DNA from: Arenicola marina | Taxonomy: Eukaryota; Annelida; Polychaeta; Arenicolidae | Assembly: GCA_964019135.1 (NCBI GenBank) | Contig: CAXHSH010000379.1 | Location: 558,001-622,000 of the forward strand | Direction: 5' to 3' | Length of the DNA stretch: 64,000 bases | Part shown: positions 49,501 through 60,700 of the stretch, piece by piece | Numbering within the stretch: position 1 is the stretch's first letter | How the letters are laid out: each line of letters begins with the position of its first letter | Position numbers and translations under genes: made by a program | The notes under the pieces: model-generated | The model's input: the letters and a program-made list of their open reading frames with translations, nothing else | Database searches by the model: none | Told to the model about the DNA's origin: nothing

Positions 49501-52500
49501 TAGAGTATGTCTCTATTACAGAGTGTTTTGTACAGTATATCCCAAAAACCGAGTGCTTCGTGTAGTATATCCCTGAAAGCGAGTGTTTTGAATAATATAT
49601 CGCTAAAACCGGGCATGTTTTGTGCAGTATGTCGTTATAACCGAGTGTTTTGAGCAGTATAACGCTCGTACCCAGTGTTTTGAGCAGTATATCGCTCTAA
49701 CTGAGTGTTTTGGGAAGTGGAATACTGGAATGTGGTGTGCTTCCCTAGTATGTCTCTAAAACTGAGTGTTTTGTACAATATTTCGCTATAACCGAGTGTT
49801 TTGTACCGAATGTCGCTATAACCGAGTGTTTTGTATAGAAAATCCCTAAAACCGAATGTTTTGAGCAGTATATCGGTAGAACCGAGTGTTTTGGTCAAGA
49901 AAATGATCGAATCATGTTTCTTTGTGTTGTATATCACTAAAGCCGAGTGTTTTGTACCGTATGTCGCTATACCCGAGAGTTTGGTGTAGTATATCCCTAA
50001 AAGCGAATGTTTTCTAAAAAATATATCGCTAAAACCGTGTGTGTTTTGCGCAGTATGTCGCTATAACCGGGTGTTTTTAACAGTATATCGCTTGTACCGA
50101 GTGTTTTGGTTAATAAAATGATCGAATCATGTCTGTTTGTGTTGTATATCGCTAAAGCCGAGTGATTTGTACAGGATGTCGCTATAACTGAGTGTTAGGG
50201 GAAGTATATCCCTAAAAGCGAATGTGTTTAGTAGTATGTCCCTAAAAGCGAGTGCCTTGAGTAGTATATCGCTAAAACAGAGTGTGTTGTAGAGTATGTC
50301 TCTATTACAGAGTGTTTTGTACAGTATATCCCAAAAACCGAGTGCTTCGTGTAGTATATCCCTGAAAGCGAGTGTTTTGAATAATATATCGCTAAAACCG
50401 GGCGTGTTTTGTGCAGTATGTCGTTATAACCGAGTGTTTTGAGCAGTATATCGCTCGTACCCAGTGTTTTGAGCAGTATATCGCTCTAACTGAGTGTTTT
50501 GGGAAGTGGAATACTGGAATGTGGTGTGCTTCCCTAGTATGTCTCTAAAACCGAGTGTATTGTGCAGTATGTCACTATTACCGAGTGTTTGGTGCAGTAT
50601 ATCCCTAAAACCGAACGTTTTGCGTAGTATGTCCCTAAAATCGAGTGTTTTGAGTAGTACATCATTATAACAGAGTGTTTTGGTCAAGAAAATGATCGAA
50701 TCATGTTTCTTTGTGTTGTATATCACTAAAGCCGAGTGTTTTGTACCGTATGTCGCTATACCCGAGAGTTTGGTGTAGTATATCCCTAAAAGCGAATGTT
50801 TTCTAAAAAATATATCGCTAAAACCGTGTGTGTTTTGCGCAGTATGTCGCTATAACCGGGTGTTTTTAACAGTATATCGCTTGTACCGAGTGTTTTGGTT
50901 AATAAAATGATCGAATCATGTCTGTTTGTGTTGTATATCGCTAAAGCCGAGTGATTTGTACAGGATGTCGCTATAACTGAGTGTTAGGGGAAGTATATCC
51001 CTAAAAGCGAATGTGTTTAGTAGTATGTCCCTAAAAGCGAGTGCTTTGAGTAGTATATCGCTAAAACAGAGTGTGTTGTAGAGTATGTCTCTATTACAGA
51101 GTGTTTTGTACAGTATATCCCAAAAACCGAGTGCTTCGTGTAGTATATTCCTGAAAGCGAGTGTTTTGAATAATATATCGCTAAAACCGGGCGTGTTTTG
51201 TGCAGTATGTCGTTATAACCGAGTGTTTTGAGCAGTATATCGCTCGTACCCAGTGTTTTGAGCAGTATATCGCTCTAACTGAGTGTTTTGGGAAGTGGAA
51301 TACTGGAATGTGGTGTGCTTCCCTAGTATGTCTCTAAAACTGAGTGTTTTGTACAATATTTCGCTATAACCGAGTGCTTTTTTACAGTATATCGCTATAA
51401 CCGAGTGTTATGTGTAGTAAATCCTTAAAAAACAGAGTGTTTTGAGTAGTTCGTCGGTAGAACCGCGTGTTTTAGTCAAGAAAATGATCGAATCCTGTTT
51501 GTTTGTGGAGTATATCGCTAAAGCCGAGTGTTTTGTACCGAATGTCGCTATAACCGAGTGTTTTGTATAGAAAATCCCTAAAACCGAATGTTTTGAGCAG
51601 TATATCGGTAGAACCGAGTGTTTTGGTCAAGAAAATGATCGAATCATGTTTCTTTGTGTTGTATATCACTAAAGCCGAGTGTTTTGTACCGTATGTCGCT
51701 ATACCCGAGAGTTTGGTGTAGTATATCCCTAAAAGCGAGTGTTTTCTGAAAAATATATCGCTAAAACCGTGTGTGTTTTGCGCAGTATGTCGCTATAACC
51801 GGGTGTTTTTAACAGTATAACGCTTGTACCGAGTGTTTTGGTTAATAAAATGATCGAATCATGTCTGTTTGTGTTGTATATCGCTAAAGCCGAGTGATTT
51901 GTACAGGATGTCGCTATAACTGAGTGTTGGGTGAAGTATATCCCTAAAAGCGAATGTGTTTAGTAGTATGTCCCTAAAAGCGAGTGCCTTGAGTAGTATA
52001 TCGCTAAAACCGAGTGTATTGTGCAGTATGTCACTATTACCGAGTGTTTTGTGCAGTATATCCCTAAAACCGAACGTTTTGCGTAGTATGTCCCTAAAAT
52101 CGAGTGTTTTGAGTAGTACATCATTATAACAGAGTGTTTTGGTCAAGAAAATGATCGAATCATGTTTGTTTGTGTTGTATATCGCTAAAACCGAGTGTTT
52201 TGTACCGAATGTCGCTATAACCGAGTGTTTTGTATAGAAAATCCCTAAAACCGAGTGTTTTGAGCAGTATATCGGTAGAACCGAGTGTTTTGGTCAAGAA
52301 AAATATCGAATCATGTTTGTTTGTATTGTATATCACTAAAGCCGAGTGTTTTGTACCGTATGTCGCTATACCGGAGAGTTTGGTGTAGTATATCCCTAAA
52401 AGCGAGTGTTTTTTGAATAATATATCGCTAAAACCGTGTGTGATTTGTGCAGTATGTCGCTATAACCGAGTGTTTTGAGCAGTATGTCGCTCGTACCGAG

Positions 52501-55500
52501 TGTTTTGTGCAGTATGTCGCTATAACCGAGTGTTTTGCGTAGTATGTCCCTAAAATCGAGTGTTTTGAGTAGTATATCATTATAACAGGGTGTGTTGTAG
52601 AGTATGTCGCTATTACCGAGTGTTTTGTACAGTATATCCCTAAAACCGAGTGCTTCGTGGAGTATATCTCTAAAAGCGAGTGTTTTGAGTAGCATATCGG
52701 TAGAATCGAGTGTTTTGGTCAAGAAAATGATCGAATCATGTTTGTTTGTGTTGTATATCGCTAAACCGAGTATTTTGTACCGAATGTCGCTATACCTGAG
52801 AGTTTGTTATAGTATATCCCTAAAAGCGATTGTTTTGACTAATATATTGCTAAAACCGATTTTGTTTTGTGCAGTATCTCGCGATAAAAGAGTGTTTTTA
52901 GCAGTATATCGTTTGTACCGAGTGTTTTGGTCAAGAAAATGATCGAATCATGTTTGTTTGTGTTGTATGTCGCTAAAGTCGAGTGTTTTGTACCGTATGT
53001 CGCTATACCTGAGAGTTTGGTATAGTATATCCCTAAAAGCGATTGTTTTGACTAATATATCGCTAAAACCGATTGTGTTTTGTGCAGTATGTCGCTATAA
53101 CCGTGTGTTTTGCGTAATATGTCCCTAAAAGCGAGTGTTTTGAGCAGTATGTCATTAAAACATAGTGTGTTGCAGAGTATGTCGCTATTACAGAGTGTTT
53201 TGTACAGTATATCCCGAAAACCGAGTGCTTCGTGTAGTATATCCCTGAAAGCGAGTGTTTTGAATAATATATCGCTAAAACCGTGTGTGTTTTGCGCAGT
53301 ATGTCGCTATAACCGGGTGTTTTTAACAGTATATCGCTTGTACCGAGTGTTTTGGTTAATAAAATGATCGAATCATGTCTGTTTGTGTTGTATATCGCTA
53401 AAGCCGAGTGATTTGTACAGGATGTCGCTATAACTGAGTGTTGGGTGAAGTATATCCCTAGAAGCGAATGTTTTTAGTAGTATGTCCCTAAAAGCGAGTG
53501 CCTTGAGTAGTATATCGCTAAAACCGCACGTTTTGCGTAGTATGTCCCTAAAATCGAGTGTTTTGAGTAGTACATCATTATAACAGAGTGTTTTGGTCAA
53601 GAAAATGATCGAATCATGTTTGTTTGTGTTGTATATCGCTAAAGCCGAGTGTTTTGTACCGAATGTCGCTATAACCGAGTGTTTTGTATAGAAAATCCCT
53701 AAAACCGAGTGTTTTGAGCAGTATATCGGTAGAACCGAGTGTTTTGGTCAAGAAAATGATCGAATCATATTTGTTTGTGTTGTAAATCACTAAAGCCGAG
53801 TGTTTTGTACCGTATGTCGCTATACCCGAGAGTTTGGTGTAGTATATCCCTAAAAGCGAATGTTTTCTGAATAATATATCTCTAAAACGGCGTGTGTTTT
53901 GTGCAGTTTGTCGCTATAACCGGGTGTTGTTAACAGTATATCGCTTGTACCGAGTGTTTTGGTTAATAAAATGATCGAATCATGTCTGTTTGTGTTATAT
54001 ATCGCTAAAGGCGAGTGATTTGTACAGGATGTCGCTATAACTGAGTGTTGGGTGAAGTATATCCCTAAAAGCGAATGTTTTAGTAGTATGTCCCTAAAAG
54101 CGAGTGCCTTGAGTAGTATGTCGCTAAAACCGAGTGTATTGTACAGTATGTCGCTATAACCGAGTGTTTTGTATAGAAAATCCCTAAAACCGAATGTTTT
54201 GAGCAGTATATCGGTAGAACCGAGTGTTTTGGTCAAGAAAATGATCGAATCATGTTTCTTTGTGTTGTATATCACTAAAGCCGAGTGTTTTGTACCGTAT
54301 GTCGCCATACCCGAGAGTTTGGTGTAGTATATCCCTAAAAGCGAGTGTTTTCTGAAAAATATATCGCTAAAACCGTGTGTGTTTTGCGCAGTATGTCGCT
54401 ATAACCGGGTGTTTTTAACAGTATATCGCTTGTACCGAGTGTTTTGGTTAATAAAATGATCGAATCATATCTGTTTGTGTTGTATATCGCTAAAGCCGAG
54501 TGATTTGTACAGGATGTCGCTATAACTGAGTGTTGGGTGAAGTATATCCCTAAAAGCGAATGTGTTTAGTAGTATGTCCCTAAAAGCGAGTGCCTTGAGT
54601 AGTACATCATTATAACAGAGTGTTTTGGTCAAGAAAATGATCGAATCATGTTTGTTTGTGTTGTATATCGCTAAAGCCGAGTGTTTTGTACGGAATGTCG
54701 CTATAACCGAGTGTTTTGTATAGAAAATCCCTAAAACCGAGTGTTCTGAGCAGTATATCGGTAGAACCGAGTGTTTTGGTCAAGAAAATTATCGAATCAT
54801 GTTTGTTTGTATTGTATATCACTAAAGCCGAGTGTTTTGTACCGTATGTCGCTATACCGGAGAGTTTGGTGTAGTATATCCCTAAAAGCGAGTGTTTTTT
54901 GAATAATATATCGCTAAAACCGTGTGTGATTTGTGCAGTATGTCGCTATAACCGAGTGTTTTGAGCAGTATGTCGCTCGTACCGAGTGTTTTGTGCAGTA
55001 TGTCGCTATAACCGAGTGTTTTGCGTAGTATGTCCCTAAAATCGAGTGTTTTGAGTAGTATATCATTATAACAGGGTGTGTTGTAGAGTATGTCGCTATT
55101 ACCGAGTGTTTTGTACAGTATATCCCTAAAACCGAGTGCTTCGTGGAGTATATCTCTAAAAGCGAGTGTTTTGAGTAGCATATCGGTAGAATCGAGTGTT
55201 TTGGTCAAGAAATGATCGAATCATGTTTGTTTGTGTTGTATATCGCTAAACCGAGTATTTTGTACCGAATGTCACTATACCTGAGAGTTTGGTATAGTAT
55301 ATCCCTAAAAGCGATTGTTTTGACTAATATATTGCTAAAACCGATTGTGTTTTGTGCAGTATCTCGCGATAACCGAGTGTTTTTAGCAGTATATCGTTTG
55401 TACCGAGTGTTTTGGTCAAGAAAATGATCGAATCATGTTTGTTTGTGTTGTATGTCGCTAAACCGAGTATTTTGTACCGAATGTCGCTATACCTGAGACT

Positions 55501-55726
55501 TTGGTATAGTATATCCCTAAAAGCGATTGTTTTGACTAATATATCGCTAAAACCGATTGTGTTTTGTGCAGTATGTCGCTATAACCGTGTGTTTTGCGTA
55601 ATATGTCCCTAAAAGCGAGTGTTTTGAGCAGTATATCATTAAAACAGAGTGTGTTGTAGAGTATGTCGCTATTACAGAGTGTTTTGTACAGTATATCCCA
55701 AAAACCGAGTGCTTCGTGTAGTATAT
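46506..55726. repeat. 30-bp satellite array between the two retrotransposons
   Basis: Satellite resumes in the same unit the element interrupts. It includes a further TGTTACGTGTAG module near 47,066, 789-bp tandem blocks at 49,491-51,370, and a block from about 51,700 to 53,300 resembling 42,900-44,150 (offset 8,791) but without a retrotransposon. No gene is seen. Confidence 0.93.
49491..51370. repeat. 789-bp tandem blocks, about 2.4 copies
   Basis: GAGTGTGTTGTAGAGTATG starts at 49,491, 50,280 and 51,069, exactly 789 bases apart. Copy 2 carries an internal replacement (50,548-50,700) by units of the TATTGTGCAG and AACGTTTTGCG type, so neighbouring blocks have been patched by gene conversion or unequal exchange. 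The third copy is left incomplete near 51,370. Confidence 0.8.
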
Positions 55727-57613
55727 ACCTATAAGTACATAAAGGGGAAATGTAGCGAAGCTACGACTAACGGGAAGGAATTCTGGAAAGTTGTAAAACC
55801 ACTGATATCAAGAAAAAACGCAAGCAGCGGAAACGTGTTACTGAAAGAGCGAGACGAAATAATATCAGATCCATCAAAGGTAAGTGACATATTTAATCAA
55901 TATTTCATAGACGTTGCCAAAGACATAGGCCAACAAGATGACATACCAGATGATCAACCAATAGACGAAACCCTTCTTTATCACAAAGACCATAAATCCG
56001 TTATGGCTATAAAGGAAGGTAACCAAGGTATAACGGAAACTTTTAACTTTCGGGCAGTAAGTAGCCACGAAATATACAATGCACTTAAAGGCATTGACGT
56101 GTCGAAGGCTAGTGGCTACGACAAGATACCTCCGAAGCTTATCAAGCTGGGAGCTGCCATCCTGTGTGAGCCATTAAGGTATGTGTTAAATATGACGATT
56201 AATTGTAATACGTTTCCAAAAGAACTAAAATACGCTGAAGTCACACCAATTTTCAAGAAGAAGGACAACTTAAATAAGGAAAACTACAGGCCAGTAAGTG
56301 TTCTCCCCTGTATCTCCAAGATATATGAAAAAATATTGTGTGACCAGCTTATGTCCTTTATGGAACCCCGGTTATCACCCAGACTATCTGGGTTTAGAAA
56401 GGGACACAGTTGTCAAAGTCTACTGATGCGCTTAGTTGAAGACTCCAAAAATGCATTAGATAATAATCAAGTTATGGGAGCTATACTAATGGATCTCTCA
56501 AAAGCATTCGATTGTCTTCCACATAGATCATTGATTACCAAGATGAACGCTTATGGCATAAGTAAACAATCATGTACGCTAGTTGCAAGCTATCTTACGA
56601 ACCGCGAACAGAGGGTAAAACTAGGACATAATCGGAGCGAGTGGCTTACCCTCAAGAAAGGAGCACCACAGGGATCTGTTTTTGGTCCACATCTGTATAA
56701 TGTATTTACGAATGACCTGCTTGTATCCACCGCACGGGAAACCGATAAGTATAATTATGCTGATGATAATACTGTGGCGGCTCAAGGTAAGGAGTTTAAC
56801 AAGGTTAAAGTAACTCTAGAGAAGGCGTTATCGGAGATAACAACGTGGTTCGTCGACAATTACATGAAAGCGAACCCAAGTAAGTACCAGGCAATCGTGT
56901 TTGAAAAGAGAAACGAATTAAGTCAGCACAGATCGTTTTCGATTTCTGGAACAGAACTGGCAGCACAACAGGAAGTAACATTACTAGGTATTCAACTGGA
57001 CGCTGGGTTAACTTTCGGCAACCATATATCAAGTTTATGCAAGAAGGCTGGAAAAAGTCTCAATGTCTTAGCTAGAGTTTCTAAATTAATGGATGTTGAT
57101 AGCAAACTTACGTTATTTCATGCTTTTATTCTTTCACATTTTAATTATTGTCCCGTTGTATGGCATTTTTGTGATATGAAAAATATGCGTAAGATTGAAA
57201 AGATACAGGAGCGGGCATTGAGGTATGTGTTTAATGACTTTAGATCAGAATACGCAGAGTTGAGGAAGAGAGCGGGTAGACCATTGCTATATGTTGAACG
57301 ATTGCGCTGCATATCATTAGAAGTTTACAAGAGTATCAACAAGATTGGGCCTAGTTATCTTCAGGACATGTATAACGTGAAGGAAAACAATTACATTTTA
57401 AAAAATGGGCTAAATTTATGTATGCCACGCGTTAAGACAACAGCTTATGGCCATAATTCATTGAAGTATCAAGGTAGCAAGCTATGGAACATGCTCAACA
57501 AGGAAACGAAGTTAGCCAAATCTGCCAAGCAATTTAAAACAACGCTGTCAACCTCGGATGTGTTATTGTGTCACTGTAATTCGTGCACATTATGTAACAT
57601 AGCTAATGGGTAA
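55727..57613 (+). CDS. non-LTR retrotransposon reverse transcriptase, partial (copy 2)
   Basis: Encodes the same protein fragment as the frame at 44,450-46,336, with catalytic motif A DLSKAFD, motif B APQGS and motif C YADD all present. The stop is the TAA at 57,611-57,613. The frame is open upstream into the satellite as far as a GTG at 55,649, but that adds only satellite-encoded residues and no ATG. The first in-frame ATG is at 56,003. The lack of any change between two copies of a truncated, presumably non-selected gene supports a very recent duplication or ongoing homogenisation. Confidence 0.85.
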   Translation, partial: TYKYIKGKCSEATTNGKEFWKVVKPLISRKNASSGNVLLKERDEIISDPSKVSDIFNQYFIDVAKDIGQQDDIPDDQPIDETLLYHKDHKSVMAIKEGNQGITETFNFRAVSSHEIYNALKGIDVSKASGYDKIPPKLIKLGAAILCEPLRYVLNMTINCNTFPKELKYAEVTPIFKKKDNLNKENYRPVSVLPCISKIYEKILCDQLMSFMEPRLSPRLSGFRKGHSCQSLLMRLVEDSKNALDNNQVMGAILMDLSKAFDCLPHRSLITKMNAYGISKQSCTLVASYLTNREQRVKLGHNRSEWLTLKKGAPQGSVFGPHLYNVFTNDLLVSTARETDKYNYADDNTVAAQGKEFNKVKVTLEKALSEITTWFVDNYMKANPSKYQAIVFEKRNELSQHRSFSISGTELAAQQEVTLLGIQLDAGLTFGNHISSLCKKAGKSLNVLARVSKLMDVDSKLTLFHAFILSHFNYCPVVWHFCDMKNMRKIEKIQERALRYVFNDFRSEYAELRKRAGRPLLYVERLRCISLEVYKSINKIGPSYLQDMYNVKENNYILKNGLNLCMPRVKTTAYGHNSLKYQGSKLWNMLNKETKLAKSAKQFKTTLSTSDVLLCHCNSCTLCNIANG

Positions 57614-57757
57614 GGTTTTATGAGATGCAAAGATTGTTATATTTTCATTGTCATATGTATATATATCTCATCCGCTCATGTCATTTTATCATTGTCGGTC
57701 AATAGCACGTGTGCTAATGTTTATTGTTGACTTTTACATACCGACGTTAAATAAAAC
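57614..57757 (+). other. retrotransposon 3' UTR (copy 2)
   Basis: Same sequence as 46,337-46,480 by eye, with AATAAA at 57,750-57,755 before the CTTAT tail. No coding potential is seen. Confidence 0.7.
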
Positions 57758-57782
57758 TTTATCTTATCTTATCTTATCTTAT
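57758..57782 (+). repeat. (CTTAT)n retrotransposon tail, copy 2
   Basis: Five pentamers, the same number as in copy 1. Microsatellite tails change length quickly, so equal length also fits a recent common origin of the two copies. Confidence 0.9.
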
Positions 57783-60700
57783 ATCCCTGAAAGCGAGTGT
57801 TTTGAGTAGCATATCGGTAGAACCGAGTGTTTTGGTCAAGAAAATGATCGAATCATGTTTGTTTGTGTTGTATGTCGCTATAACTGAGTTTTTTGTGCAG
57901 TATGTCGCTATAACCGAGTTTTTTGTATAGTAAATCCCTAGAACCGAGTGTTTTGAGCAGTATATCGGTAGAACCGAGTTTTTTGGTCAAGAAAATGATC
58001 GAATGATGTTTGTTTGTGTTGTATATCACTAAAGGCGAGTGTTTTGTACCGTATGTCGCTATACCTGAGAGTTTGGTATAGTATATCCCTAAAAGCGAAT
58101 GTTTTGAATAATATATCGCTAAAACCGGGCGTGTTTTGTGCAGTATGTCGTTATAACCGAGTGTTTTGAGTAGTATATCGCTCGTACCCAGTGTTTTGAG
58201 CAGTATGTCGCTCTAACTGAGTGTTTTGGGAAGTGGAATACTGGAATGTGGTGTGCTTCCCTAGTATGTCGCTAAAACTGAGTGTTTTGTACAATATTTC
58301 GCTATAACCGAGTGTTTTTTACAGTATATCGCTATAACCGAGTGTTATGTGTAGTAAATCCTTAAAAAACAGTGTTTTGAGTAGTTTATCGGTAGAACCG
58401 CGTGTTTTAGTCAATAAAATGATCGAATCCTGTTTGTTTGTGGAGTATATCGCTAAAGCCGAGTGTTTTGTACCGAATGTCGCTATAACCGAGTGTTTTG
58501 TATAGAAAATCCCTAAAATCGAATGTTTTGAGCAGTATATCGGTAGAACCGAGTGTTTTGGTCAAGAAAATGATCGAATCATGTTTCTTTTTTGTTGTAT
58601 ATCACTAAAGCCGAGTGTTTTGTACCGTATGTCGCTATACCCGAGAGTTTAGTGCAGTATATCACTGAAAGCGAGTGTTTTTTTAATAATATATCGCTAA
58701 AACCGTGTGTGTTTTGTGCAGTATGTCGGTATAACCGCGTGTTTTTAGCAGTATTTCGCTATAACCGGGTGTTTTTAGCAGTATATCGCTTGTACCGAGT
58801 GTTTTGGTCAAGAAAATGATCGAATCATGTTTGTTTGTGATGTATATCGCTAAAGCCGAGTGTTTTGTACCGAATGTCGCTATAACCGAGTGTTTTGTAC
58901 AGAAAATCCATAAAACGGAGTGTTTTGATCAGTATATCGGTAGAACCGAGTGTTTTGGTCAAGAAAATGATCGAATCATGTTTGTTTGTGTAGTATATCA
59001 CTAAAGCCGAGTGTTTTGTACCGTATGTCGCTATACCTGAGAGTTTGGTGTAGTATATCCCTAAAAGCGAGTGTTTTGAATAATATATCGCTAAAACCGG
59101 GCGTGTTTTGTGCAGTATGTCGTTATAACCGAGTGTTTTGAGCAGTATATCGCTCGTACCCAGTGTTTTGAGCAGTATATCGCTCTAACTGAGTGTTTTG
59201 GGAAGTGGAATACTGGAATGTGGTGTGCTTCCCTAGTATGTCTCTAAAACTGAGTGTTTTGTACAATATTTCGCTATAACCGAGTGTTTTTACAGTATAT
59301 CGCTATAACCGAGTGTTATGTGTAGTAAATCCTTAAAAAACAGAGTGTTTTGAGTAGTTTATCGGTAGAACCGCGTGTTTTAGTCAAGAAAATGATCGAA
59401 TCCTGTTTGTTTGTGGAGTATATCGCTAAAGCCGAGTGTTTTGTACCGAATGTCGCTATAACCGAGTGTTTTGTATAGAAAATCCCTAAAACCGAATGTT
59501 TTGAGCAGTATATCGGTAGAACCGAGTGTTTTGGTCAAGAAAATGATCGAATCATGTTTCTTTGTGTTGTATATCACTAAAGCCGAGTGTTTTGTACCGT
59601 ATGTCGCTATACCCGAGAGTTTGGTGTAGCATATCCCTAAAAGCGAGTGTTTTCTGCAAAATATATCGCTAAAACCGTGTGTGTTTTGCGCAGTATGTCG
59701 CTATAACCGGGTGTTTTTAACAGTATATCGCTTGTACCGAGTGTTTCGGTTAATAAAATGATCGAATCATGTCTGTTTGTGTTGTATATCGCTAAAGCCG
59801 AGTGATTTGTACAGGATGTCGCTATAACTGAGTGTTGGGTGAAGTATATCCCTAAAAGCGAATGTGTTTAGTAGTATGTCCCTAAAAGCGAGTGCCTTGA
59901 GTAGTATATCGCTAAAACCGAGTGTATTGTGCAGTATGTCACTATTACCGAGTGTTTTGTGCAGTATATCCCTAAAACCGAACGTTTTGCGTAGTATGTC
60001 CCTAAAATCGAGTGTTTTGAGTAGTATATCATTATAACAGGGTGTGTTGTAGAGTATGTCGCTATTACCGAGTGTTTTGTACAGTATATCCCTAAAACCG
60101 AGTGCTTCGTGGAGTATATCTCTAAAAGCGAGTGTTTTGAGTAGCATATCGGTAGAATCGAGTGTTTTGGTCAAGAAAATGATCGAATCATGTTTGTTTG
60201 TGTTGTATATCGCTAAACCGAGTATTTTGTACCGAATGTCGCTATACCTGAGAGTTCGGTATAGTATATCCCTAAAAGCGATTGTTTTGACTAATATATT
60301 GCTAAACCCGATTGTGTTTTGTGCAGTATCTCGCCATAACCGAGTGTTTTTAGCAGTATATCGTTTGTACCGAGTGTTTTGGTCAAGAAAATGATCGAAT
60401 CATGTTTGTTTGTGTTGTATGTTGCTAAAGTCGAGTGTTTTGTACCGTATGTCGCTATACCTGAGAGTTTGGTATAGTATATCCCTAAAAGCGATTGTTT
60501 TGACTAATATATCGCTAAAACCGATTGTGTTTTGTGCAGTATGTCGCTATAACCGTGTGTTTTGCGTAATATGTCCCTAAAAGCGAGTGTTTTGAGCAGT
60601 ATATCATTAAAACAGAGTGTGTTGTAGAGTATGTCTCTATTACAGAGTGTTTTGTACAGTATATCCCAAAAACCGAGTGCTTCGTGTAGTATATCCCTGA

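Larger units (their letters stand above)
42200..51370. repeat. about 9-kb duplicated segment, copy 1 (with retrotransposon)
   Basis: Paired with about 53,600-62,220. The offset is 11,397 at 42,453/53,850, 11,277 from 43,605 through the retrotransposon to 47,542, then 10,914, 11,124 and 10,851 further right. The changes in offset (120, 363, 210 and 273) are close to whole numbers of 30-bp units, so the copies differ mainly by gain or loss of units. Both share the private one-base deletion CAAGAAATGATCG (about 43,930 and 55,207) and AATGTCACTATACC. Edges are approximate. Confidence 0.85.
55727..57782 (+). mobile_element. 5'-truncated CR1/L2-like non-LTR retrotransposon, copy 2
   Basis: Same element as at 44,450-46,505, at offset 11,277. 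It has the same truncation point, the same junctions with the satellite, the same RT reading frame, 3' UTR, AATAAA (57,750-57,755) and five-unit CTTAT tail. No difference was found by eye over the 2,056 bases. Because satellite flanks with private mutations match on both sides, this is a segmental duplicate of copy 1 (or the reverse), not a second insertion. Confidence 0.9.

Noticed and set aside
44372..57613. Two independent insertions of the same retrotransposon
   Set aside because: Shared junctions, identical truncation and shared private flank mutations indicate one insertion followed by segmental duplication.
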